Source: Lysobacterales bacterium
Lineage (GTDB): Bacteria > Pseudomonadota > Gammaproteobacteria > Xanthomonadales > SZUA-5
Reading direction: 5' to 3'
NCBI GenBank assembly: GCA_022844135.1
Contig: JALHMG010000032.1
Span: 1-64,000 of the forward strand
Length of the DNA stretch: 64,000 nucleotides
The notes beneath the pieces were generated by a model that worked only from the letters and a program-made list of their open reading frames with translations, had not been told where the DNA came from and did no database searches. Shown piece after piece: positions 1 through 12,297 of the stretch. A program made the position numbers and the translations under genes. Positions within the stretch are counted from its first letter, which is position 1, and every line of letters begins with the position of its first letter.

Positions 1-107
1 TGCGCGAGCCAATCCTGATATGGAAACCACCCACTGGAGAGCCGTATGCGGGAGAACCGCCCGTACGGTTCGGAGGGCGGGGCGGCACGGGCCGTCCCGA
101 CCCCTAT
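1..107 (+). mobile_element. 3' end of a group II intron (domains V and VI)
   Basis: Positions 39-72 form a 34-nt domain V: the opening GAGCCGTATGCGG pairs with CCGTACGGTTC around a GAGAA-type internal loop, which is the diagnostic bacterial group II intron hairpin. Positions 73-107 form a GC-rich domain VI stem with an unpaired A at about position 100, seven bases before the probable 3' splice site CCCCTAT|CG at 107. The intron-encoded protein and the rest of the ribozyme lie outside the window. The intron ends about 110 bases before purM, so it sits in the purM leader. It should be transcribed in the same direction as purM. The motif call is firm; the exact splice site is inferred. Confidence 0.85.
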
Positions 108-216
108 CGTTAAGTGGCGGAACCGTTCGACAGGCACGAGTGAGACGCCCGTCCATCCGGCTAAGTCGATCGACATCCCCTATGCTCCGCGCGATTTCCG
201 AATGATTGAGCGCGCC

Positions 217-1245
217 ATGAGCCACACCCCAATGACCTATCGCGATGCGGGCGTCGATATTGACGCCGGAAACTCGCTTGTCGAGCGCATCAAGCCGCTG
301 GTGCGGCGCACCATGCGCCCTGAAGTTCTGGCCGGCGTCGGGGGCTTTGGCGCTTCGGTGCGCGTGCCGCTCGAAAAATATCGCGAGCCGGTCATGGTCT
401 CGGGCACAGACGGCGTCGGCACCAAGCTCCGGCTGGCGCAGCAACTCGCGCGCCACGACACCATCGGTATCGACCTGGTTGCAATGTGCGTTAACGATGT
501 CCTGGTGCAGGGCGCCGAACCGATTTTTTTCCTCGATTACTTCGCCACCGGCAAACTGGATGTCGAGATTGCCGCATCTGTGGTTGCCGGCATCGCCACT
601 GGCTGTGCCGAATCGGGCTGCGCGTTGGTCGGCGGCGAAACCGCTGAGATGCCAGATATGTATCCGCCGGGAGAGTACGATCTGGCAGGGTTTTGCGTTG
701 GCCTCGTCGAGCGCAGCAAGATGCTCGATGGCTCCGCGGTGCGCGCCGGCCAGGTGCTCGTTGGCATCGAGAGCAGTGGTCCGCATTCCAATGGTTATTC
801 GCTGATCCGCAAGGTCCTGGCCCGCGCCGGTGGCGATGTTTCTGTGGATGTCGGCGGTCGAACGCTGGGCGATGCACTCATGGCGCCGACACGCCTTTAC
901 GTCAAACCGGTGCTCAAGCTGCTGGCGGATCTGCCGATCGTCGCCATGGCGCACATCACCGGTGGCGGGCTATCGGAGAACATCATTCGCGTCATTCCTG
1001 ACGGTTTGGGGATTGCTGTCGATAGCGGCGCTTGGCCGCAGCCGCCGGTCTTCGCCTGGTTGCAACAGCATGGCAATATCGAGCAGTCCGAAATGTGGCG
1101 CACGTTCAACTGCGGCATCGGATTTGTGCTGGTCATGGACGATGCGCACGCGGATGCGGCGATTGCCGGCCTGGCGACCGACGGTTTTGCCGCATGGCGC
1201 ATCGGCAGCGTCACCCACGGCGGCGAGCGCGTGGTCATTCGCTGA
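217..1245 (+). CDS. purM: Phosphoribosylformylglycinamidine cyclo-ligase (AIR synthetase)
   Basis: Catalyses ATP-dependent closure of FGAM to aminoimidazole ribonucleotide, step five of purine synthesis, in the cytosol. The 342-residue product matches the usual length of about 345. It shows the N-terminal [11 protein letters not shown] segment (residues 8-18), [10 protein letters not shown] near 61-70, the [13 protein letters not shown] block near 90, and [11 protein letters not shown] near 139. I chose the ATG at 217 because it places YRDAGVDI at the normal distance from the N terminus; an in-frame ATG lies at 202, and the longer frame back to 46 runs through the intron. The stop overlaps the purN start by one base (TGATG), indicating translational coupling. 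Confidence 0.97.
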   Translation: MSHTPMTYRDAGVDIDAGNSLVERIKPLVRRTMRPEVLAGVGGFGASVRVPLEKYREPVMVSGTDGVGTKLRLAQQLARHDTIGIDLVAMCVNDVLVQGAEPIFFLDYFATGKLDVEIAASVVAGIATGCAESGCALVGGETAEMPDMYPPGEYDLAGFCVGLVERSKMLDGSAVRAGQVLVGIESSGPHSNGYSLIRKVLARAGGDVSVDVGGRTLGDALMAPTRLYVKPVLKLLADLPIVAMAHITGGGLSENIIRVIPDGLGIAVDSGAWPQPPVFAWLQQHGNIEQSEMWRTFNCGIGFVLVMDDAHADAAIAGLATDGFAAWRIGSVTHGGERVVIR

Positions 1246-1811
1246 TGCGGGTTGCGGTCCTGTTGTCGGGGCGAGGCACGAATCTGCGCGCCATCATCGA
1301 TGCGGCGCAGCGCGATTTGCCTGTCGATCTCGTTCTGGCGCTCGCCGATCGCCAATGCGCTGGCGTCGAGCTGGCGCGTCAAGCGGGTGTACCTGCGGCG
1401 GTTGTTGCACGCAGCGAGTTTGGCTCGCGTTCGGATTTCGAGCGCGCGCTCGGTGCCCATCTGGTCGCTGTAAGGCCGGATCTGATCGTGCTTGCCGGAT
1501 TCATGCGCGTTCTGAGCGGCGAGTTTGTCGCGCGCTGGGAAGGCCGGATGATCAACATTCACCCTTCGCTGTTGCCCAAATATCCGGGGCTCGACACGCA
1601 TGCGCGCGCCCTCGCTGCCGGCGACACCGAGCATGGCGCAACCGTGCATTTTGTCACTGCCGAACTTGATGCCGGCCCTGCGATCGCTCAAGCGCGGATG
1701 CCCGTGCTTCCCGGCGACACCGCTGAATCGCTAGCGGAACGTTTGCTGCCGTTGGAACATCGATTGCTGGTCGATGCGATCCGCACGTTGGCGCGCACCG
1801 GCGCCAGTTAG
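1245..1811 (+). CDS. purN: Phosphoribosylglycinamide formyltransferase (GART)
   Basis: Transfers the formyl group of 10-formyl-THF to glycinamide ribonucleotide, step three of purine synthesis. The 188-residue product has SGRGTNLRAII at residues 8-18. It also has the catalytic block INIHPSLLPKYPG near 103-115 (Asn104 and His106 by count) and a downstream ELDAGPAI segment with the catalytic Asp. Its ATG overlaps the purM TGA by one base, so the two are a coupled operon in the classic purM-purN order. Confidence 0.97.
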   Translation: MRVAVLLSGRGTNLRAIIDAAQRDLPVDLVLALADRQCAGVELARQAGVPAAVVARSEFGSRSDFERALGAHLVAVRPDLIVLAGFMRVLSGEFVARWEGRMINIHPSLLPKYPGLDTHARALAAGDTEHGATVHFVTAELDAGPAIAQARMPVLPGDTAESLAERLLPLEHRLLVDAIRTLARTGAS

Positions 1812-1986
1812 CCGCAGGCGACGCCGCGAGGGCGGAAGCTTGGGCGCCTGCCGATGGCTGCGGACTTTGGGTGTGCGAGCGCGTGAACCCAAAACGCAAC
1901 GGCGCGCGGCGATTTTTGCGCGATGCAGGCTGAGTTCATCGCCGCATTGCTGAAATGCAGCATCGAATCAGTTTGGAGCGCGCCTC

Positions 1987-2709
1987 GTGCGAACCGTACT
2001 CATGTCACTTTGTTTGCTGTCGACTCAAGCACTGGCGATCGATCCGTTCAGCGCAACCTTCGACGTCTCCCGCAACAACAAGGCGCTCGGTACGATGGAG
2101 ATGACGCTGAGGGAAACCGCGCCGGGCAGTTTTGAGTTCGCCAGCCGCACCGAAGGCACTCAAGGCATGGCAGGATTCTTGTCGGCGAGCATCGATGAGC
2201 GTTCGCAGTTGCAGCGTGGCACAGCTGGCTATGCGACCACACGTTATCGGTATCAGCAGAAGATGGTGGGCCGCAAGCGAGAGCGATCGCTGGATGTCGC
2301 CGCCGATGGCGCGATTGCCGAGCGCGAGAAGGATGATCGCTGGAGCTATCGTGCATCGAATCCCGTCCTCGATCGGCACGCGGCAGTACTTGGGGTCGCA
2401 GAGAAGCTGGCCGATGGCGCCAACGTCGGATCAGTGCTGTCGATCGATGTTGCGTCGCGCGGCGAAGTTTCGGCTTGGCGCTTTCTCGTTGTCGGGCACG
2501 AGACGATTCAGACTGGCAGCGGAGAAATCGCTACGATCCGCGTCGAACGCGTACGCGACAATCCCAATCGCAAGACCGTCAGTTGGCACGCCCCGAGTTA
2601 TCAGTACTTGCCGGTCAAAGTGGAGCAAACCGAGCCTGACGGCGAAATCATGGCGAGCGTGCTGAAACGCTTCGTGCCCGCCAAGGCTGCGGCACGGTCG
2701 CCGCAGTAG
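1987..2709 (+). CDS. DUF3108 domain protein, secreted
   Basis: Reads as a 240-residue protein from a GTG start with a signal peptide (MRTVLMSLCLLSTQALA, cleavage before IDPF). The mature part is all-beta in character and fits the DUF3108 family (phrases such as FSATFDVSRNNKALGTMEM and the C-terminal YLPVKVEQTEPDG). The family is thought to be periplasmic and its molecular function is unknown. It lies 175 bases behind purN in the same direction, a neighbourhood I recall from other Lysobacterales. The 175-base gap holds no gene. The GTG start is the only one that keeps the whole signal peptide. Confidence 0.75.
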   Translation: MRTVLMSLCLLSTQALAIDPFSATFDVSRNNKALGTMEMTLRETAPGSFEFASRTEGTQGMAGFLSASIDERSQLQRGTAGYATTRYRYQQKMVGRKRERSLDVAADGAIAEREKDDRWSYRASNPVLDRHAAVLGVAEKLADGANVGSVLSIDVASRGEVSAWRFLVVGHETIQTGSGEIATIRVERVRDNPNRKTVSWHAPSYQYLPVKVEQTEPDGEIMASVLKRFVPAKAAARSPQ

Positions 2710-2713
2710 CATG

Positions 2714-2737
2714 GCGCCGCAAACTCCGTTGCGGCGC
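2714..2737. terminator. Possible bidirectional terminator hairpin
   Basis: GCGCCGCAA and TTGCGGCGC form a perfect 9-bp stem with a six-base loop between the convergent DUF3108 gene and carB. No clear T-run follows on either strand, so Rho-independent activity is uncertain. Confidence 0.4.
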
Positions 2738-2803
2738 GTCGGAGTCGCACCCGGCCGACTCGATGGAACGCAATGAGACGGCCCAGGGCGTACCTTGGGC
2801 TAC

Positions 2804-6028
<3,225 letters not shown>

Positions 6029-6478
6029 TGCTTTCGCCTTCGTGGGTCACGCGCGCGCGCGACGTTTTGCTTTTCCCGCATTACAACGCGACGCTTTCGG
6101 CGACGGCGCTGTGTTGCGAAGTACTGGAGTTTCGATATTGCAGATAACAGCTGCGCCGCCCTTCACAGACCGTCGGGCGAACGGGCGCGCTCGCCCTCAT
6201 AGAGCGTTGATCTTGTCGAGTCAGAAAGCGAGGGCACGAGGGCACGCGGGCACGAGAGCACGTGCTTCGTTGGAAATCGTCGTCGATGTTACGTCGCTGA
6301 CCCTCAGCGGTTGTCGTCAAACACCGAAGGCCAAAGTGGTCGCGTTTAAGCCGAGTCGATATCTCAATCTGTAGTGGCGCCGGATACCTCGAACGAAGCA
6401 CGTGCCCTCGTGGCCTTTTGCCCTGGTGCGCTCGCTCTTGATTCAAAATGCCTCCCTCAAATCCGTAAGCCAGCACAA
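6029..6478. other. Gene-free region between carB and gcvP
   Basis: I see no credible gene in these 450 bases. The proximal part (6029-6200) would hold the carB promoter and leader. The rest is mostly the imperfect palindrome listed separately. Confidence 0.6.
6218..6440. repeat. Large imperfect inverted repeat
   Basis: The arm at 6218-6275 (ending GCACGTGCTTCGTT) is repeated in reverse complement at 6388-6440 (starting AACGAAGCACGTGC). A direct GGGCACGAG-type repeat in the left arm accounts for the unequal arm lengths. The loop of about 110 bases is unrelated. The layout resembles a decayed MITE or a palindromic intergenic repeat. It lies between the start of carB and the end of gcvP, so it could also end gcvP transcripts. 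Confidence 0.55.
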
Positions 6479-9349
6479 CTAGGCCGCTTGCGCCGCCTCG
6501 TCGGGCGACGGGCATGTACACATCAGGTTGCGATCGCCATAGACGTTGTCGACGCGTCCCACCGGGCACCAATACTTGTCCTGACGCGACATGCCGGCGG
6601 GAAACACCGCTTCGATGCGCGAGTAGACCCGATTCCAGTCGCCGTCAGCCAGATCGTGGACGGTGTGCGGCGCGTGGCGCAGCGGCGATTGTTCGATGGC
6701 ATGAGCGCCAGCCTCGACGGCAGCAATTTCTTTGCGGATCGCAATCATCGCGTCGCAGAACCGATCCAGCTCCACTTTAGCTTCCGATTCCGTGGGCTCG
6801 ATCATCAGCGTGCCGGCCACCGGGAAGCTCATCGTGGGTGCATGGAAGCCATAGTCGATCAGGCGCTTGGCGATGTCGTCTACAGTCACGCCAGCGCTGT
6901 CTTTCAGCGCGCGCGGATCGATGATGCATTCGTGGGCTACGCGGCCATTGTGGTTCTTGTACAGCACCGGAAAGTGCTCATCCAGCCGTGCGGCGATGTA
7001 GTTGGCGTTCAGAATGGCGATTTCCGTCGCTCGTTGCAGGCCTGGGCCGCCCATCATCAGGATGTAGGCATACGAGATCGGCAGAATCGAGGCCGATCCG
7101 AACGGCGCCGCCGAGACCGCACCCACCGGCGCGCTGCCGCCATCGAGCGTAATGTGTCCGGGCAGGAATGGGGCCAGATGCGCCTTGACGCCGATCGGCC
7201 CCATGCCCGGACCGCCGCCGCCGTGCGGTATGCAGAACGTCTTGTGCAGATTCAAATGGCTTACATCGGCGCCGTAATCGCCTGGGCGCGACAGGCCAAC
7301 TTGTGCGTTCATATTGGCGCCGTCGAGATACACCTGGCCGCCATGTTGATGGACGATGTCGCAGATTTCGCCGATGCGCTCCTCGAACACGCCGTGCGTT
7401 GATGGATAGGTGACCATTAATGCGGCGAGGTTGGCGCTGTGCTTCTCTGCCTTCGCGCGCAGATCGTCTACATCGACATTGCCTTCGCTGTCGCAAGCGA
7501 CGACGACCACTTCCATGCCGACCATCTGCGCCGAAGCGGGATTGGTGCCGTGCGCGCTTGATGGAATCAGGCACATCTTGCGATGCGCTTCATTGCGGCT
7601 GCGGTGGTATCCGGCAATTGCCAACAGGCCTGCGTACTCGCCCTGGGCGCCCGAATTGGGTTGCAGCGACACCGCGTCGTACCCAGTGATCTCGCACAAC
7701 CACGCTTTCAAGTCTTCGAACATTTCGGCGTAACCATGCGCTTGATCGGCAGGCGCAAACGGATGCAATGCGCCGAACTCCGGCCAGGTCACGGGAATCA
7801 TCTCGGCCGTGGCGTTAAGCTTCATTGTGCAGGAGCCGAGCGGAATCATGGCGCGATCGAGCGCGAGATCGCGATCGGCGAGCCGGCGCATGTAGCGCAA
7901 GAGTTCCGTTTCAGAGCGGTAGCGCGAGAAGATCGGGTGCTTGAGGCACGCGCCCTTGCGCTGCAGCTCAACCGGGATGACAGACTCGCCCGCGACATCG
8001 GCGTACTTCAGCGATCCACCAAAGGCGCGCCAGACGGCTTCGACGGTCTCGCTGGTCGAGGTTTCATCAAGGTTGATGCCCAGCGCACCGTCGAGCACGC
8101 GCAGATTGATCTTCGCCGCCAGCGCGTTTTCCAGGATCGCTCGCTGCTGGGTGCCGACAGCGACGCTGATGGCATCGAAAAAGCTGCGCTCGCGCACTGC
8201 GAATCCAAGGCGTTTCAATCCTGCGGCGAGCACGCCGGTAAGCCCATGGACGCGCCGCGCAATTGCAGTCAATCCTTCGGGGCCGTGATACACGGCGTAC
8301 ATCGAAGCCATCACCGCAAGCAGTACTTGCGCGGTGCAGATATTGCTCGTCGCCTTCTCCCGACGAATATGCTGCTCGCGGGTCTGCAACGACAGCCGAT
8401 ATGCCGGCTGGCCGCGGCTGTCGATCGACACGCCAATCAAACGCCCTGGAATCGAGCGCTTCAGCGCATCGCGCACGGCCATGTATGCCGCGTGCGGACC
8501 GCCGTAACCCATCGGCACGCCAAAGCGCTGCGTGGAGCCAATCGCAATATCGGCGCCGAGCTCGCCCGGCGGCGTGAGAACGGTGAGCGCCAGCGGATCG
8601 GCGGCCATCACTGCGATGCCGCCCTGCGCTTTCACCGCCGCAATCGAGGCGCGAAAATCGCGCACGGCGCCGGTGGTGCCGGGATACTGGAAGATCGCGC
8701 CGAATACTGGCGTGCCCGGCAGATCGGATTCCGGGTTGCCGATCAGCAGCGACCATCCTAAAGGTTCGGCGCGGGTCTTGAGCAGCGCGATGGTTTGCGG
8801 GTGGCAATCGGCATCGACAAAAAAAGTGGTCGATTTCGACTTCGCGCCGCGCTGCGCCACCGCCATCGCCTCGGCGGCGGCAGTCGCTTCATCGAGCAGG
8901 GACGCGTTGGCCACATCGAGCCCGGTCAGCTCGGTGATCATGGTCTGGTAGTTGAGCAGCGCTTCGAGCCGCCCCTGGCTGATCTCCGGCTGATACGGCG
9001 TGTACGCCGTGTACCACGCCGGGTTCTCGAGAATGTTTCGCAGAATCACCAGCGGCGTGTGTGTGCCATGGTAGCCCTGGCCGATCAACGAGGTCATCAC
9101 CTGATTGCGCTGGGCGATCGCACGCAAGCGCTCCAGTGCCTGCGTTTCGCTCAGGCCCGGACCTATCGACAGCGGCTTTGCCTGGCGAATCGTCGCTGGC
9201 AGGGTCTCGCTCATGAGTTGCTCGACCGAGTCCACGCCAATCGCTGCCAGCATTGCGGCGACCTCGTGCGGCGACGGACCGATATGGCGATCGACGAAAG
9301 CGCTCGCGACATGAGGCTGGCGCACGAAACTGACGTTGCTGGTAGACAT
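6479..9349 (-). CDS. gcvP: Glycine dehydrogenase (decarboxylating), P protein
   Basis: PLP-dependent P protein of the glycine cleavage system: decarboxylates glycine and passes the aminomethyl group to lipoyl-GcvH. The 956-residue single chain matches the fused alpha-beta type. The PLP lysine is in [17 protein letters not shown], Lys703 by count. The N terminus shows [18 protein letters not shown] chose the ATG at 9349 because a GGAG lies about nine bases upstream and family similarity starts just after it; the open frame continues into the riboswitch, which is not coding. gcvT and gcvH are not adjacent. Expression should be induced by glycine through the tandem riboswitch upstream. Confidence 0.97.
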   Translation of the reverse strand: MSTSNVSFVRQPHVASAFVDRHIGPSPHEVAAMLAAIGVDSVEQLMSETLPATIRQAKPLSIGPGLSETQALERLRAIAQRNQVMTSLIGQGYHGTHTPLVILRNILENPAWYTAYTPYQPEISQGRLEALLNYQTMITELTGLDVANASLLDEATAAAEAMAVAQRGAKSKSTTFFVDADCHPQTIALLKTRAEPLGWSLLIGNPESDLPGTPVFGAIFQYPGTTGAVRDFRASIAAVKAQGGIAVMAADPLALTVLTPPGELGADIAIGSTQRFGVPMGYGGPHAAYMAVRDALKRSIPGRLIGVSIDSRGQPAYRLSLQTREQHIRREKATSNICTAQVLLAVMASMYAVYHGPEGLTAIARRVHGLTGVLAAGLKRLGFAVRERSFFDAISVAVGTQQRAILENALAAKINLRVLDGALGINLDETSTSETVEAVWRAFGGSLKYADVAGESVIPVELQRKGACLKHPIFSRYRSETELLRYMRRLADRDLALDRAMIPLGSCTMKLNATAEMIPVTWPEFGALHPFAPADQAHGYAEMFEDLKAWLCEITGYDAVSLQPNSGAQGEYAGLLAIAGYHRSRNEAHRKMCLIPSSAHGTNPASAQMVGMEVVVVACDSEGNVDVDDLRAKAEKHSANLAALMVTYPSTHGVFEERIGEICDIVHQHGGQVYLDGANMNAQVGLSRPGDYGADVSHLNLHKTFCIPHGGGGPGMGPIGVKAHLAPFLPGHITLDGGSAPVGAVSAAPFGSASILPISYAYILMMGGPGLQRATEIAILNANYIAARLDEHFPVLYKNHNGRVAHECIIDPRALKDSAGVTVDDIAKRLIDYGFHAPTMSFPVAGTLMIEPTESEAKVELDRFCDAMIAIRKEIAAVEAGAHAIEQSPLRHAPHTVHDLADGDWNRVYSRIEAVFPAGMSRQDKYWCPVGRVDNVYGDRNLMCTCPSPDEAAQAA

Positions 9350-9409
9350 CGCAAAAGGCTCCGGAAGGAATTGGCTAAACGCGGTTGCCGCGACGGCACC
9401 GCTGTCGAG

Positions 9410-9582
9410 CCCCATCTGTCGGTTCGCCTGAGAGCGTCACTCCTTCGGCGGTCGCGTCAATGCGAAAACGGCCACTGCGCAACGCTTTCCAGATGTTCTA
9501 CGTGCCGGTGCAGTCCTTCTGCCTGAGAGATTCCGGGGCGGTTGCTCCTTCGGCGTTGGGGCGCGCCCCAAGCTCTCCTGCA
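9410..9582 (-). promoter_or_regulatory. Tandem glycine riboswitch controlling gcvP
   Basis: On the minus strand two gcvT-type aptamers lie head to tail. The first (about 9582-9510) reads GCAGGAGAG, CGCCGAAGGAGCAACCG, then CTCTCAGGCAGAAGGACTGC. The second (about 9495-9412) opens ATCTGGAAAGCG, has CGCCGAAGGAGTGACG and CTCTCAGGCGAACCGACAGAT. The conserved CCGAAGGAG and TCTCAGGC blocks occur in both, and CATCTG/CAGATG closes the second P1. The gcvP start is about 60 bases downstream. Glycine binding presumably relieves repression of gcvP. Confidence 0.95.
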
Positions 9583-9606
9583 CAGCGGCGCGAAGACTAG
9601 CACGGC

Positions 9607-9648
9607 GGTTGCGGGTTGTTGGTTCTCGGTTCGTGGTTGTTGGAAGTT
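9607..9648 (-). repeat. Heptanucleotide repeat (NNNAACC)n upstream of gcvP
   Basis: On the plus strand five consecutive 7-mers GGTTGCG GGTTGTT, GGTTCTC GGTTCGT and GGTTGTT lie in register, followed by a degenerate GGAAGTT. On the minus strand, reading towards gcvP, this is (NNNAACC)5, just upstream of the riboswitch. The same heptad pattern precedes two other genes in this window (27299 and 33039). Confidence 0.7.
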
Positions 9649-9716
9649 CGATGAGATCGACGTTGCCGACGCTGAACGCGGCTTCGGCGTCGGCTTGGCA
9701 ATCGCGATGATTGATG

Positions 9717-9738
9717 CATAATGAGATTCATTCTCATT
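9717..9738. promoter_or_regulatory. Fur box
   Basis: The sequence CATAATGAGATTCATTCTC agrees with the classic 19-bp Fur consensus at 15 of 19 positions, and AATGAGA/TCTCATT is a perfect inverted repeat. It lies 16 bases before the start of an iron-binding protein gene, where Fe2+-Fur would block transcription or initiation. Confidence 0.85.
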
Positions 9739-9754
9739 TATACCTGAGCCTCCC

Positions 9755-10750
9755 ATGCGCCTGATCGCGACTTTGCTTGCTGTTGTTGCCGTCACCCCCG
9801 TTTTCGCTGCCGACAAGCTGGTCGTTTACACCGCTCGCAACGAGCAACTCATCAAGCCACTGTTCGATGCCTACACCCAGGAAACCGGGACTACCGTCGA
9901 GTTTCTGACCGACAAAGAGGCGCCGCTGCTGGCCCGGCTGGAGGCCGAGGGGAAATCGACGCCTGCAGATGTGCTGGTCACCGTGGACGCCGGCAATCTG
10001 TGGCTTGCGGCAGAGAAAGGATTGCTTGCCCCGCTCGATTCCAAATCCTTGACCGGCAATATCCCCGCGCACCTGCGCGACCCTCAGAATCGCTGGTTCG
10101 GCCTGTCGGTTCGAGCACGCACCGTCATCTACAACCCTGCGCAGATGAAGCCCGAGCAGCTCACCACGTATGCAGCGCTGGCCGAACCTGAGTTCAAAGG
10201 CAAACTGTGCCTGCGGTCATCGAAGAAGGTTTACAACCAATCGCTGACTGCCGTGATGCTCGCCGAACTTGGGGCCGAAAAGACCGAAGCGATTGTTCGT
10301 GGCTGGGTCGCCAATCTCGCCGCTGATCCGTTCGCCAGCGATGATGAAGTCATCCAGGCGGTAGCCGCCGGGCGTTGCGCCGTCGGCATCGTCAACACCT
10401 ATTACTTCGGACGCCTCAAGCGCGCCCAACCTGAGCTCAGCGTCGAGCTCTACTGGCCCAATCAGGCGGCCGGCGAGAGCGGCGTGCACATCAATGTATC
10501 GGGCGCTGGCGTCACCACCCATGCGAAGAACCCGAAGACCGCGCAGCACTTTCTGGAGTGGCTGTCGGCTGGCAAGGCGCAAGCCATGTTCGCAAGCTTG
10601 AACCTGGAGTTCCCGGCCAACGCCGCCGTCGCCGCCGATCCTGAAGTCGCGGCCTGGGGCGCGTTCCGTCAGGACGTGATCAACGTCAACGAGGCGGGCC
10701 GGCTTCAGGTTGAGGCGGTCAAATTAATGGACCGTGCCGGCTGGAAGTAG
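9755..10750 (+). CDS. Ferric iron ABC transporter substrate-binding protein
   Basis: Periplasmic Fe(III)-binding protein of the FbpA/FutA/IdiA type, 331 residues. The signal peptide is MRLIATLLAVVAVTPVFA, with cleavage before ADKLVVYTARNEQ. The Y-x-A-R segment after the first beta strand and a later NTYYF tyrosine pair are the type of iron ligands known from this family. A Fur box overlaps its promoter. No permease or ATPase gene follows, so the partner transporter must be encoded elsewhere. Its last 32 bases overlap the end of the convergent ATPase gene. Confidence 0.92.
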   Translation: MRLIATLLAVVAVTPVFAADKLVVYTARNEQLIKPLFDAYTQETGTTVEFLTDKEAPLLARLEAEGKSTPADVLVTVDAGNLWLAAEKGLLAPLDSKSLTGNIPAHLRDPQNRWFGLSVRARTVIYNPAQMKPEQLTTYAALAEPEFKGKLCLRSSKKVYNQSLTAVMLAELGAEKTEAIVRGWVANLAADPFASDDEVIQAVAAGRCAVGIVNTYYFGRLKRAQPELSVELYWPNQAAGESGVHINVSGAGVTTHAKNPKTAQHFLEWLSAGKAQAMFASLNLEFPANAAVAADPEVAAWGAFRQDVINVNEAGRLQVEAVKLMDRAGWK

Positions 10751-11984
10751 TTGAGGCGTTCTGCCACAAACGCGAGAAAGGCACGGCAAATACGCCGTGC
10801 CCGACGCTGACGGAGATCTCGCCATCGTACAGTAAGGCCGCGCCGGCGAATCGCTCGCCGACCACCTCGCGGAAGCGATGCAGCGTCCGAAAATCGGTGG
10901 GTGAGATTGTCGATGACGCCTTGACCTCCACTGCGGCCAATCGATGACCGCGCTCCAATATCAGATCGATTTCATTGCCGTCTTTGTCTCGGAAGTGGCT
11001 AAACCGGATGTCATCGTCCCTGGCGTCGGCGTGGCGCTTGAGTTCCTGGTACACGAAGGTCTCTAAGAGTGCGCCAAATATCGACCGATCAGACCAAAGT
11101 GATGCGGCATCCAGGCCCAAGAGGGCGCAGGCAAGGCCGGTATCGCCGAGGTGGAGCTTGGGCGTCTTGATCAAACGGCTGAGCCGATTGCTATGCCAAG
11201 GCGAAAGCTGTTCGATCAGAAAAACTCGCTCCAGCACTCCAACGTAGTCGCGAATCGTTGTTCGACTCAGCGAAAAGGGTGCCGCCAGATCGCTGATGTT
11301 CACGAGCTTCGCGGTTTGCGCCGCAGCCGCAGCCAGGAGCTTGGGCATCACGTCGAGCGCACTGATGCGGGCAAACTCTTGGACATCTCGCTGCATCAGC
11401 GATTGCACGTAGTCGCGATACCAACGCCTGCGCCGTGTGGCGCTGCGCTTAATCGCTTCAGGATAGCCACCGGCTGCAATTCGCTGCGCCAAGGCCGCGC
11501 CCAATCGGGTTGCTGGCTGCATGGGAAAGGAGGCTGAAAACAAATCGTCTAGAAAACTGGGTTTCGTACGCTCGATTTCGCTCTGCGCCAAGGGATGCAA
11601 CCGCAGGATTGCCATCCGACCGGCCAGCGAATCGGCCAGCGTCGGCAGCAGCAGCAAGTTCGATGAGCCTGTCAGCAGCAAGCGGCCCGGTCTGCGATCG
11701 CGATCGACCACGGCTTTGATCGCCAACAGTAGCTTAGGAGCTCGCTGTACCTCATCAATGATCGCGTGCTCGGGAAGATCGGCAACGAACCCCACGGCAT
11801 CGGCGAAAATAGCCGTCTCGACGGCGGCATCGTCGAGCGTGAAGTACCGGTATCCATGCGTCGCCGCAACTTGCTTCGCTAAGGTGGTCTTGCCGCACTG
11901 CCGGGGTCCGTGGATCAGCACCACAGGCGACTCGCCGAGCATCGCCAGCAGCTCAACGGTTCCCATTCTTATCCACTCATCCAT
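10719..11984 (-). CDS. AAA-family ATPase with DUF4143 domain
   Basis: A 421-residue protein of the widespread AAA_14/DUF4143 group. The Walker A motif is GPRQCGKTT near residues 26-34, followed by YFTLDD. Walker B lies in AIIDEVQRAP, and GRLLLTGSSN is a sensor-1 type segment. The C-terminal half (residues 220-400) carries a winged-helix-like stretch and the DUF4143 nuclease-like fold (GNEIDLILERG, AVEVKAS), similar to restriction-type PD-(D/E)xK enzymes. The family's role is unclear; many members behave as accessory, mobile-region genes. The 237-base MITE starts only 13 bases upstream of the ATG, so the gene's promoter was probably replaced or lies inside the MITE. A second in-frame ATG lies six codons later. 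Confidence 0.85.
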   Translation of the reverse strand: MDEWIRMGTVELLAMLGESPVVLIHGPRQCGKTTLAKQVAATHGYRYFTLDDAAVETAIFADAVGFVADLPEHAIIDEVQRAPKLLLAIKAVVDRDRRPGRLLLTGSSNLLLLPTLADSLAGRMAILRLHPLAQSEIERTKPSFLDDLFSASFPMQPATRLGAALAQRIAAGGYPEAIKRSATRRRRWYRDYVQSLMQRDVQEFARISALDVMPKLLAAAAAQTAKLVNISDLAAPFSLSRTTIRDYVGVLERVFLIEQLSPWHSNRLSRLIKTPKLHLGDTGLACALLGLDAASLWSDRSIFGALLETFVYQELKRHADARDDDIRFSHFRDKDGNEIDLILERGHRLAAVEVKASSTISPTDFRTLHRFREVVGERFAGAALLYDGEISVSVGHGVFAVPFSRLWQNASTTSSRHGPLI

Positions 11985-11996
11985 ATTCGGGCCCGG

Positions 11997-12233
11997 CTAG
12001 TGTGGTGTCCCAAAAATAACTGCAATTATGTCCGCGTCTTTCGACCCGAATGCTACGTTGCTCGTCGTCGCCATAGCGCTGCTATGACGCCCGGCCCGGC
12101 GGCGCAGCCGCCGGGCGTTCAAGTCGGCTCGCGGCATGCCGCGAAAGCAGCCGACTTTCACCCTTCTCGCGCCTTGCCTCGGGCCGAAATCCATCGGACA
12201 TTTCTTCCAGTTATTTTTGGGACACCACACTAG
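11997..12233. mobile_element. MITE with perfect 26-bp terminal inverted repeats and REP-like hairpins
   Basis: The left end CTAGTGTGGTGTCCC... (11997-12022) recurs as an exact reverse complement at 12208-12233. The 237-base element has no coding capacity. Inside are two hairpins: CCCGGCGGC-GCA-GCCGCCGGG near 12097-12117, and a stem GTCGGCT/AGCCGAC around an inner CGCGGCATGCCGCG palindrome near 12122-12154. The outer CTAG could be part of the repeat or the target duplication. Truncated or diverged relatives lie at 39376, 56226 and 63236. Confidence 0.9.
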
Positions 12234-12297
12234 TGTGATGTTTGGCAAATGGCTGGTGGATTTCGGTACGAGGCAAGGTACGAGGGCGCAGGCTGGC

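Noticed and set aside
202..216. Earlier PurM start at 202 or 46
   Set aside because: The start at 46 runs through the intron's domain V, and the one at 202 adds five residues not expected in the family.
7583..8761. A 392-residue plus-strand frame inside gcvP
   Set aside because: Complementary-strand shadow of gcvP; composition and lack of motifs argue against coding.
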